Shown here: piece after piece, positions 1 to 6,472 of the stretch
Layout: the number at the start of each line of letters is the position of its first letter
Position numbering within the stretch: the stretch's first letter is position 1
Notes under the pieces: model-generated
Seen by the model: the letters and a program-made list of their open reading frames with translations, nothing else
What the model was told of the DNA's origin: nothing
The model's database searches: none
Source of the DNA: Polaromonas sp. YR568
GTDB lineage: Bacteria; Pseudomonadota; Gammaproteobacteria; Burkholderiales; Burkholderiaceae
Direction of reading: 5' to 3'
DNA length: 11,780 nt
Assembly: GCA_945871335.1 (NCBI GenBank)
Contig: CAMBWM010000052.1
Span: 1 to 11,780 of the forward strand
Program-made: the position numbers and the translations under genes

Positions 1-1590
1 CTGGCCGAGGTGTTGGCGCGGCTTAAGCCCTGGCTGGAGAACCCGGCCCGGCCCAAGCTGGGCCAGCACATCAAATACGACCGCCATGTGTTCGCCAACC
101 ACGGTATTGAGGTGCAGGGCTACCGCCACGACACCATGCTGCAGAGCTACGTGCTGGAAGTGCACAAACCGCATGGCCTGGCCAGCCTGGCTGAGCGCCA
201 CTTGGGCCGCAGCGGCATCAGCTTTGAAGACCTGTGCGGCAAAGGTGCCAGCCAGATCAAGTTCAACCAGGTCGACGTTGCCAAAGCCAGCCAATATGCC
301 TGCGAAGACGCCGAGCAAACCTTGGCCGTGCACCGCTTGCTGTGGCCTGAGCTCCAGGCCAACGCCAAGCTGCAGTTTGTCTACGATCTGGAAATTCAAT
401 CCAGTGAAGGTCTGTACCGCATTGAGCGAAATGGCGTGTTGATAGACGCGCCCATGCTGGCTGGGCAAAGCGCTGAGTTGGGCGCCCGCATTGTGCAGCT
501 CGAAGCCGAGGCCCATGCGTTGGCCGGCCAGCCCTTCAACCTGGGTTCGCCCAAGCAGATCGGTGAGATTTTCTTTACCAAGCTGGGTTTGCCCGTGGTC
601 AAAAAAACCGCCACCGGCGCGCCCAGCACCGACGAAGAAGTGCTGGAAAAACTCGCTGAAGACTATCCGCTGCCGGCCAAAATTCTGGAGCACCGCGGCC
701 TGTCCAAGCTCAAAGGCACTTACACCGATAAGCTGGCGCAGCTGGCGCACCCGCGCACCGGGCGCGTGCACACGCATTACGCCCAGGCTGTGGCCGTTAC
801 CGGACGCTTGTCGAGCAACGAGCCCAACCTGCAAAACATTCCGGTCAAAACCGCCGAAGGTCGTCGCGTGCGCGAAGCCTTCACGGCTGCTCCCGGCTGC
901 GTGATCGCCAGCGCCGACTACTCGCAAATCGAGCTTCGCATCATGGCGCACATCAGCGAAGACGTGGCCTTGCTGCGCGCTTTCAACGAAGGTCTGGACG
1001 TGCACCGCGCCACCGCCGCCGAGGTTTTTGGCGTGGCCCTGGACCAGGTCAGCAGCGAACAGCGCCGCTACGCCAAAGTGATCAACTTCGGCTTGATTTA
1101 CGGCATGAGCAGCTTCGGGCTGGCGCGCAACCTGGGCATTGAAACCAAGGCCGCTGCCGCCTACATCGACAAATACTTTCAGCGCTACCCCGGCGTCAAG
1201 GCCTACATGGACGAGACCCGCCTGTCAGCCAAGAGCCTTGGCTATGTCGAGACGGTGTTCGGCCGACGTCTTTACCTGCCGGAGATCAACTCGCCCAATG
1301 GCCCGCGCCGCAGTGGCGCCGAGCGAGCCGCCATCAACGCGCCCATGCAGGGCACGGCGGCCGATCTCATTAAGCTGAGCATGGTCAAGGTGCAGCAGGT
1401 GCTGGACGCCCAGGCGCGCGGCTGCAAAATGATCATGCAAGTGCACGACGAGCTGGTTTTTGAGGTGCCCGAGGAAGAAGTCGAGTGGGTGCGTAGCGAA
1501 ATTCCGCGCCTGATGGCCGGCGTGGCGCAGCTCAAGGCACCACTTCTGGCTGAGATCGGCTTTGGCCCGAACTGGGAAAAGGCGCACTGA
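1..1590 (+). CDS. polA: DNA polymerase I, C-terminal 529 residues (5'-truncated by window edge)
   Basis: This is the proofreading and polymerase part of DNA polymerase I, which fills gaps and replaces primers during repair and lagging-strand synthesis. The frame is open from base 1, so the gene begins upstream; the GTG at 10 is internal. Numbering from base 1, the 3'-5' exonuclease motifs are present: Exo II Asp27 (KYD) and Exo III Tyr99-x3-Asp103. Polymerase motif A has Asp306 (DYSQIELR, codon 916-918). Motif B is RRYAKVINFGLIYG, with Arg, Lys, Phe and Tyr codons at 1063, 1075, 1087 and 1099. Motif C HDE has Asp483 and Glu484 (1447-1452). The offset to E. coli PolA is a steady 397-399 residues at all these positions, so about 398 residues are missing: the 5' nuclease domain and Exo I. 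The C-terminus is intact and ends 31 nt before the next gene. Both active sites look functional. Confidence 0.97.
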   Translation: MAEVLARLKPWLENPARPKLGQHIKYDRHVFANHGIEVQGYRHDTMLQSYVLEVHKPHGLASLAERHLGRSGISFEDLCGKGASQIKFNQVDVAKASQYACEDAEQTLAVHRLLWPELQANAKLQFVYDLEIQSSEGLYRIERNGVLIDAPMLAGQSAELGARIVQLEAEAHALAGQPFNLGSPKQIGEIFFTKLGLPVVKKTATGAPSTDEEVLEKLAEDYPLPAKILEHRGLSKLKGTYTDKLAQLAHPRTGRVHTHYAQAVAVTGRLSSNEPNLQNIPVKTAEGRRVREAFTAAPGCVIASADYSQIELRIMAHISEDVALLRAFNEGLDVHRATAAEVFGVALDQVSSEQRRYAKVINFGLIYGMSSFGLARNLGIETKAAAAYIDKYFQRYPGVKAYMDETRLSAKSLGYVETVFGRRLYLPEINSPNGPRRSGAERAAINAPMQGTAADLIKLSMVKVQQVLDAQARGCKMIMQVHDELVFEVPEEEVEWVRSEIPRLMAGVAQLKAPLLAEIGFGPNWEKAH

Positions 1591-1621
1591 TTTTTTAACT
1601 CACTTTGAAGGGGAAAATACG

Positions 1622-2527
1622 ATGTTGACAGCCGATCAGAAACTTGATTTTGATGCTTTGCTTCCCGCTGCCGCACAAGCCGGCAGCCGCCGCTCTGCCC
1701 TCAAGCTCGCCTTGGGTGCGGGCTACGCGGTCGCTGCTGGTCCCTTGATGGCGCAAACTGCTATCAAAACTTCGTCCGAAGGTTTGCGCACCGGCGAGTC
1801 CAGCTTTGAGGTCAACGGCTTCAAGGTGCCGGTGTTTTTTGCAGCACCTGCCGGCAAAACTAATTTGCCGGTGGTGCTGGTGATTCATGAGGTGTTTGGT
1901 GTGCACGAGTACATCGCCGACACCTGCCTTCGCTTTGCACGGGCCGGGTATATGGCGGTGGCGCCCGAGCTGTTTGCCCGCCAGGGCGACCCCAGCGCCT
2001 ACGGCGAGCTGGCCAGGCTGATGAGTGAAGTGGTCAATAAAACCCCTGACGCGCAAGTCATGACCGATCTAGACGGCGCCGTGGCCTGGGCCGCGGGCCA
2101 GGGTGGCGATGCACAAAAAGTCGCCATCACCGGTTTTTGCTGGGGCGGGCGCATCACCTGGCTCTACGCGCAGTACAGTACCCGCGTGAAAGCCGGCGTG
2201 GCCTGGTACGGGCGCCTGGTGGGTCAGCCCAGTGCTACCAGCCCCACGCACCCGGTACAGCAGGCGGCCATGCTCAAAGCGCCGGTACTCGGGCTGTACG
2301 GCGGGCAGGACACAGGCATTCCGCTGGACACCGTGGAGCAGATGAAAACTGCGCTGGCTGGTGCAGGCGCGGCCGGTAACGCCGCCGCCCGCGCCAGCGA
2401 GTTTGTGATTTACCCCGACAGCCCCCATGCTTTTCATGCGGATTACCGGCCGACCTACCGCGCGGGCCCGGCGCAAGATGGCTTCAAGCGGGCGCTGGAG
2501 TGGTTCAAGGCCAAGGGCGTGGCATAA
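1622..2527 (+). CDS. dienelactone hydrolase family protein, probably Tat-exported
   Basis: This is an alpha/beta hydrolase of the dienelactone hydrolase family (COG0412 type), 301 aa. I chose the ATG at 1622, not the longer open frame from 1562 inside polA, because GAAGGGG at 1607-1613 lies 8 nt upstream. The expected active-site residues are visible: nucleophile Cys173 in GFCWGG, Asp230 in GGQD, His269 in DSPHAFH, and Glu90 in HEVFGVHEY, the residue that tunes the cysteine in this family. Residues 22-28 read SRRSALK, followed by a weakly hydrophobic stretch and MAQ near residue 45. That fits a twin-arginine leader, whereas classical dienelactone hydrolases of chlorocatechol degradation are cytosolic. 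The natural substrate cannot be told from sequence, and no ortho-cleavage genes lie nearby. It may be co-transcribed with polA. Confidence 0.9.
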   Translation: MLTADQKLDFDALLPAAAQAGSRRSALKLALGAGYAVAAGPLMAQTAIKTSSEGLRTGESSFEVNGFKVPVFFAAPAGKTNLPVVLVIHEVFGVHEYIADTCLRFARAGYMAVAPELFARQGDPSAYGELARLMSEVVNKTPDAQVMTDLDGAVAWAAGQGGDAQKVAITGFCWGGRITWLYAQYSTRVKAGVAWYGRLVGQPSATSPTHPVQQAAMLKAPVLGLYGGQDTGIPLDTVEQMKTALAGAGAAGNAAARASEFVIYPDSPHAFHADYRPTYRAGPAQDGFKRALEWFKAKGVA

Positions 2528-2570
2528 GGCGGGATAATGAGTGCCCTGACGCACCGGACCTTGCCTTATG
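2523..2570 (+). promoter_or_regulatory. inverted repeat spanning the hydrolase-ZIP junction (possible mRNA stem over the ZIP start)
   Basis: CATAAGGC (2523-2530) and GCCTTATG (2563-2570) are perfect 8-nt reverse complements separated by 32 nt. Two G-U pairs could extend the stem to 10. The left arm contains the hydrolase stop codon and the right arm contains the ZIP start codon. A smaller GTGC/GCAC pair (2541-2544, 2551-2554) lies inside the loop. If it folds in mRNA, the stem would hide the ZIP start. Regulation is inferred only. Confidence 0.35.
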
Positions 2571-3368
2571 AACATGACTTTGTTGGCCATTCTGGCCGCT
2601 ACCTTGCTGGCCGGGGTGGGCAGCGTTTGGCTGGCGGCCTTGCTGGGTTTCGGTATTTTGGCGCGTTACACGCAGCACATGCTCAGTCTGGCGGCCGGTG
2701 CGCTTCTGGCGACGGCCTTCATGCACTTGCTGCCAGAGGCTTTTGAAAGCCAGGTCAGCGCAGACCAGTTGTTCCCGACCCTGCTGGTCGGTCTGATCTT
2801 TTTCTTTTTGCTCGACAAGGCCGAACTCTGGCACCACGGGCATGAACATCACCATGGTCATGATCACGCGCATGTGCACGCCCATGACCACGCTGACAGC
2901 CAAGCGCCTGCGCGCCCTGGTGGCAGCTGGGCGATTTTGACCGGCGACAGCGTGCATTGTTTTGGCGATGGCGTGTTGATCGCATCGGCCTTCGTGGCCG
3001 ACATGCGCCTGGGTGTGGTGGCCGCGCTGGCGGTGCTGATGCACGAAGTGCCTCACCACATGGGCGACCTGGCGGTGCTGCGTCAGGCCAGCGACAACCG
3101 GCGCATGGCCTTGGTCAAGGTTTCGCTGGCCGGCGGACTGACCGCCTTGGGGGGTGTGGTGGGTTTCTTTTTGGTGGCACAGCTAGAGGCTTACCTGCCT
3201 TATTTTCTGGCCATCGCCTCCAGCAGTTTTTTGTACGTGGCGCTGGCCGACCTGATTCCTCAGCTGCAAAAAAAGCTCTCCGCCCGCGAGACCCTGGCCC
3301 AAATTGTGTGGCTGGCCGTCGGCATGGGCATGGTCACGCTGGCCAGTAGCCTGACGCACAGCCACTGA
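2568..3368 (+). CDS. ZIP-family divalent metal transporter with His-rich loop
   Basis: This is an inner-membrane metal permease of the ZIP family, probably for zinc or another divalent cation, 266 aa. Eight hydrophobic segments can be drawn at about residues 4-32, 38-56, 68-83, 122-142, 149-172, 183-206, 209-230 and 243-262. A loop at residues 89-108 between segments 3 and 4 holds 12 histidines, typical of the variable metal-binding loop of LIV-1-like ZIPs. Segment 4 carries HCFGDG (130-135) and segment 5 HEVPHHMGD (159-167). These match the family signatures HNFxDG and HExPHExGD except for Cys131 in place of Asn and His164 in place of Glu. The start is the ATG at 2568, with only a weak GGA 9 nt upstream; an ATG two codons later is an alternative. 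It lies 40 nt after the hydrolase and converges on the sugar kinase. Confidence 0.9.
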   Translation: MNMTLLAILAATLLAGVGSVWLAALLGFGILARYTQHMLSLAAGALLATAFMHLLPEAFESQVSADQLFPTLLVGLIFFFLLDKAELWHHGHEHHHGHDHAHVHAHDHADSQAPARPGGSWAILTGDSVHCFGDGVLIASAFVADMRLGVVAALAVLMHEVPHHMGDLAVLRQASDNRRMALVKVSLAGGLTALGGVVGFFLVAQLEAYLPYFLAIASSSFLYVALADLIPQLQKKLSARETLAQIVWLAVGMGMVTLASSLTHSH

Positions 3369-3386
3369 GCGGGCGCCAGGGCTCAG
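3365..3386. terminator. inverted repeat at the convergent gene ends, possible weak bidirectional terminator
   Basis: CTGAGC (3365-3370) and GCTCAG (3381-3386) are perfect inverted repeats around a 10-nt GC-rich loop. Each arm contains the stop codon of one of the two convergent genes, and the genes are separated by only 14 nt. There is no T-tract on either side, so this is not a standard intrinsic terminator. It is the only hairpin candidate where the two transcripts meet. Confidence 0.3.
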
Positions 3387-4327
3387 ACCCCGGCTGCCAG
3401 CAAGGCCGCGCGGGTTGGCAGGCCCTCGCTGTCGCCAATCACCTGCACCGCCTGCGCGCCAATCCAGGCGCCGCGCCGGGTCGCTTCGTGCAGTGACTTG
3501 CCCTCCAGCAGCGCGCTGATCACGCCCACCGCAAAGCCATCACCTGCGCCTACCGTGTCCACCACTTCGGCCACGGGAAAGCCGGGCACATGGCCGCGGC
3601 CGCCAGCGCTGTCAAAGTACGCGCCTTCGCTACCCAGTTTGACCACCACCATCTTGGCGCCGCGCTCACGGTAAAACCGGGCGATCCCTTCGGGACTGTG
3701 CTCGCCCGTCAGCAAGTTGCCTTCTTCCAGACCCGGCAGTACCCAGTCGGCACGGGCAGCCAGGTCGTTGATGGCATCGCGCATGTGCGCCGTCGAAGCC
3801 CACAGCGAAGGCCGCAGATTCGGGTCAAACGACACGCTGCGACCGGCGGCCCGCATCAGTTCCATGCTCTTTTGTGTGAGGGCCAGCGTGCTGGCCGACA
3901 CCGCCGCAAAAACACCGGTGGCGTGCAGGTGCCGTGCGGACAGCAGCCAGGCTTCGTTGATGTCCTGCGGCCCCATCCCGCTAGCGGCCGAACCTTGACG
4001 GTGGTATTCAACCGGCGGGTCGCCGCCGCCTTGCACTTGGCCTTTGAACATGAAACCGGTTTTTTGTGCGGCGTCGCAGACCACCTGCGCGCAGTCCACG
4101 CCTTCACCGGCCATGGTGGCCAGTAAATAGCGGCCCATCGAATCCGTGCCCAGGCGGCTGGCCCAGGCGACTTTCAGCCCGAGCCGTGCCAGGCCGATGG
4201 CCACGTTGGTCTCCGCGCCGGCGCTGCGTTTGTAAAAAGAGCCGGCTGCTTCCAGTGGGCCGGGGCGGTCTGCGACCAGCAGCAGCATGGCCTCGCCAAA
4301 AGTGACAACATCAAGCACAGGGGTCAA
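3383..4327 (-). CDS. kdgK: PfkB-family sugar kinase, probably 2-keto-3-deoxygluconate kinase
   Basis: This is a ribokinase/PfkB-fold carbohydrate kinase, 314 aa, the usual family length. It probably phosphorylates 2-keto-3-deoxygluconate to KDPG in the cytoplasm, feeding the lower Entner-Doudoroff route. The N-terminal part has GEAM (11-14) and the substrate-side GAETN (37-41). The middle has GFMFK and PPVEYHRQGSAAS (104-116), which I associate with KDG kinases, and SFDPNLR (166-172). The C-terminal ATP/anion-hole signature is DTVGAGDGF (257-265), with Asp263 as catalytic base. The start is TTG at 4325-4327, supported by AAGGAAGG (4335-4342) 7 nt upstream, and it overlaps the preceding stop as TTGA. 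No KDPG aldolase, uronate isomerase or regulator is in the window, so the substrate rests on family resemblance; fructokinase or another PfkB sugar kinase is possible. Confidence 0.85.
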   Translation of the reverse strand: MTPVLDVVTFGEAMLLLVADRPGPLEAAGSFYKRSAGAETNVAIGLARLGLKVAWASRLGTDSMGRYLLATMAGEGVDCAQVVCDAAQKTGFMFKGQVQGGGDPPVEYHRQGSAASGMGPQDINEAWLLSARHLHATGVFAAVSASTLALTQKSMELMRAAGRSVSFDPNLRPSLWASTAHMRDAINDLAARADWVLPGLEEGNLLTGEHSPEGIARFYRERGAKMVVVKLGSEGAYFDSAGGRGHVPGFPVAEVVDTVGAGDGFAVGVISALLEGKSLHEATRRGAWIGAQAVQVIGDSEGLPTRAALLAAGV

Positions 4328-4683
4328 GGTGCGGCCTTCCTTGCAGATTGAGAAACAGGCGGCAACTGTACGCCGGCCAGTTGTTCATGGGATTTAAAAA
4401 ATTGTAATTTTTGGTCACGCCGGATTTGCTTGAGCGCGTACTCAGCGCTCAGTGCCAGACCCTTGCTGGGGTAGCAGCGGCAAGCCAGCACCCGGCGCGG
4501 CGGATGCGAGCGTGTATAGGCTGCGCCCAGGCCTAAGAGATGTTGCACAAAGCGTTTTTCCACATCCAGCGCTACACCGGTGTACAGCGTGCCGTCTTCG
4601 CATTCGAGCAGGTAAAGGTGGTAAGGGGTCACGACTTTCGCGGTTTTCAGCCTTGGGCCACGGGCCGCGCCGGGTCGCTGCAC
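4324..4683 (-). CDS. small GIY-YIG domain protein (YhbQ/UPF0213-like)
   Basis: This is a single-domain GIY-YIG nuclease-superfamily protein, 119 aa from the GTG at 4681-4683. The motif is degenerate: HLYLLEC (22-28) stands where GIY would be and YTG (34-36) where YIG would be. These are followed by the conserved Arg44 of the helix (EKRF), GAAYTRSHPPRRVL, and Glu81 in AEYALKQ, the likely metal ligand. This is the YhbQ/UPF0213 pattern, whose cellular role is poorly defined. The start is uncertain. GTG at 4683 has GGAG six bases upstream but lies inside the sulfurtransferase gene and adds a 17-residue tail. GTG at 4630-4632 would give 102 aa starting just before the conserved core but has a weaker ribosome site. 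Its stop overlaps the kinase TTG start by 4 nt, so the two are probably coupled. Confidence 0.8.
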   Translation of the reverse strand: MQRPGAARGPRLKTAKVVTPYHLYLLECEDGTLYTGVALDVEKRFVQHLLGLGAAYTRSHPPRRVLACRCYPSKGLALSAEYALKQIRRDQKLQFFKSHEQLAGVQLPPVSQSARKAAP

Positions 4684-5507
4684 CAGTCGCTCCAGCTGCC
4701 GGCATACAGCGCCGTGCCTCCCATTCCGGCGATCTCCATGGCCAGCAGGTTGGGCAGTGCGCTAACGCCGCTGCCGCAGTGGTGCACCACGCTGGCCGGC
4801 TCGCGCTGTCCCAGCAAGGCTTCAAACTCTGCCTTGAGTTGTGCAGCCGGCTTGAACTTTCCGTCTGCGTCCAGGTTCTGGCCAAAGGGGCGGTTCAGCG
4901 CACCTGGAATATGGCCGGCCACCGGGTCCAGCGGCTCGACCTCGCCCTTAAAGCGCGGCGTGGCTCGAGCGTCCAGAAGCGTCTGCCCGGGGCGGCCCAG
5001 AGCGGCCGCCACAGCATTCGCGTCCAGCAGCCGGGCTCGGGTTTCTTTCAGTGCAAAAAGCGCGGGCGAGCGGGCTGGCTCCTGGCCGGCTGTCACGGCG
5101 CCGCCCGCAGCTTGCCAGGCTTGAAAGCCGCCGTCCAGGACGGCCACCGCCTCATGGCCGGCCCACTTGAGCATCCACCAGAGTCGGCCGCAGTAGTTGG
5201 CGCCGTTGCGGTCGTACACCACGGCCTGCATGTCGTTGGACAAACCGACGCTGGCCAGCCAGCGCGCAAATCGCTCGCGGCTGGGCAGCGGATGCCGCCC
5301 GCCGGAGGCTGTTTCGTGCAGGCCGGGCTTGGCGCTCAGCGCATGGTCCAGGTGCGCATAGACAGCCCCAGAAATGTGTGCCTGGGCATAGTCCGCTGCG
5401 CCGGCATCGGGCTGCATCAGGTTGAAACTGCAGTCAAACACCAGGCAGCTCGCGGGTGTGTCCAGCAGGGGCGCAAGCTGTTCGGCCGAGATCAGGTGGG
5501 TGTGCAT
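4647..5507 (-). CDS. sseA: two-domain sulfurtransferase, 3-mercaptopyruvate type
   Basis: This is a tandem rhodanese-domain sulfurtransferase, 286 aa. The N-terminal inactive domain spans about residues 5-135 and includes FDCSFNL, HISGAVY, VVYDRNG, GRLWWMLKWAGH and VLDGG. The C-terminal catalytic domain spans about 155-280, with LLDARATPRFKGEVEPLDPVAGHIPGA in two stretches and the active loop at Cys244. The loop reads CGSGVS. This is the 3-mercaptopyruvate sulfurtransferase form; thiosulfate rhodaneses carry CRKGVT-like loops. It should move sulfur from mercaptopyruvate to cyanide, thiols or thioredoxin in the cytoplasm. The start is ATG at 5505-5507 with AAAGG about 9 nt upstream. The C-terminus (YAGSWSDW) matches the family. 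Its 3' end overlaps the longer start of the GIY-YIG gene by 37 nt, and it follows the permease by 55 nt, within the leftward set. Confidence 0.93.
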   Translation of the reverse strand: MHTHLISAEQLAPLLDTPASCLVFDCSFNLMQPDAGAADYAQAHISGAVYAHLDHALSAKPGLHETASGGRHPLPSRERFARWLASVGLSNDMQAVVYDRNGANYCGRLWWMLKWAGHEAVAVLDGGFQAWQAAGGAVTAGQEPARSPALFALKETRARLLDANAVAAALGRPGQTLLDARATPRFKGEVEPLDPVAGHIPGALNRPFGQNLDADGKFKPAAQLKAEFEALLGQREPASVVHHCGSGVSALPNLLAMEIAGMGGTALYAGSWSDWCSDPARPVAQG

Positions 5508-5562
5508 GGTGAGAGCCTTTCAGAAATTTGGGGTTTACAGCGTCGATGCGTTGTTAATGTTG

Positions 5563-6450
5563 TTAGTGTTCTTCGGCCGGCGGGTTGGGCAGTGCCTGTG
5601 TGCGCAGAGCCGTGGCCGCCACGCCGCTGGCCACGATCACCAGCATGCCCAGCCAGCCCAGCAGCGGGATCTGTTCACCAAACAGCAGCAGGCTGTACAG
5701 CACCGCAAAAACAATACCCGAATACTGCAGGTTGGCCGCCACCAGTGTCGACCCCTGGCTGTAGGCCCGCGTCATGCACCACTGGCCAATCGAGGCCAGG
5801 ATGCCGATGGGCAGCAACCAGACGGCGGCCTGCCAGTTCCATTCAGACAGCCCGGTAAATATGACTCCGATGCCGCCGCCCAGGGCCGAGCCCAGCGCAA
5901 AGTAAAACACGGTGCGCTCTTCGGGCTCGCCGACCCGGCCCAAGGCCGTGACCTGTATGTAAGCCAGGGCCGCCAGCACGCCCGACAACAGCCCGATCAG
6001 TCCGGCAAACAATTGGTTTTGCTCCAGAGTGGGTCGCAAAATCATGACCACGCCGCCAAAGCCGGTCAGTACCGTGAGGATCAGCAGGCCCTGGCGCACC
6101 TGCAGCGGCACGCGTTCATACAGCAGGGCGCCACCTATCAAAAAGGCGGCCACCCAGATGCTGCTCATGTAGTTGAGCGTCACGGCAGTGGCCAGCGGTA
6201 AATAGGCAATCGCGTAAAACCAGGCGACCAGAGAGACCACGCCGACCAGGCTGCGCCAGGCCTGCATGCCGGCATAGCGGGTGCGCAAGCTCGAGCCGCG
6301 TGCCTGCACGATCAGTGCCATGAAGACCATGCCAACCAGTCCTCGGTACATCACCAATTCAAAGGCGTTGAAATTGCTGGAAGCCAGTTTGACGCACACA
6401 CCCATGGAGGCAAACAAGAAAGAGGCCAGAACCATCCAGATTGCTTGCAT
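5563..6450 (-). CDS. EamA/DMT-superfamily inner-membrane permease
   Basis: This is a 10-TM drug/metabolite transporter with two EamA repeats, 295 aa. The first repeat (about 3-138) ends with LPLATAVTLNYMSSIWVAAF around residues 84-103. The second (about 148-282) contains AYSQGSTLVAANLQYSGIVF (229-248) and the closing FGE. The sequence is hydrophobic almost throughout, with a short polar C-terminal tail. Such proteins export or import small metabolites, and the substrate cannot be read from sequence. ATG at 6448-6450 has AGGA 8 nt upstream. It begins 22 nt after the Rieske oxygenase, so the two are almost certainly co-transcribed. A link between transporter cargo and the oxygenase substrate or product is possible but is inference. 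Confidence 0.9.
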   Translation of the reverse strand: MQAIWMVLASFLFASMGVCVKLASSNFNAFELVMYRGLVGMVFMALIVQARGSSLRTRYAGMQAWRSLVGVVSLVAWFYAIAYLPLATAVTLNYMSSIWVAAFLIGGALLYERVPLQVRQGLLILTVLTGFGGVVMILRPTLEQNQLFAGLIGLLSGVLAALAYIQVTALGRVGEPEERTVFYFALGSALGGGIGVIFTGLSEWNWQAAVWLLPIGILASIGQWCMTRAYSQGSTLVAANLQYSGIVFAVLYSLLLFGEQIPLLGWLGMLVIVASGVAATALRTQALPNPPAEEH

Positions 6451-6472
6451 GAGCCGTGTCCTAATTAGTCGC

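Noticed and set aside
1591..1596. T-run just after the polA stop, considered as an intrinsic terminator
   Set aside because: No adequate GC-rich stem lies immediately before the T-run; the only short pairing (CCC/GGG) is too small and too far away.
2840..2900. Repetitive CAT/CAC-rich DNA, considered as a tandem repeat
   Set aside because: It simply encodes the histidine-rich loop of the ZIP transporter and has no regular repeat unit.
4452..5858. 468-codon open frame on the plus strand
   Set aside because: It lies antisense to the sulfurtransferase and permease genes, which carry clear family motifs. Its translation has no recognisable domain; it is a by-product of GC-rich codon use.
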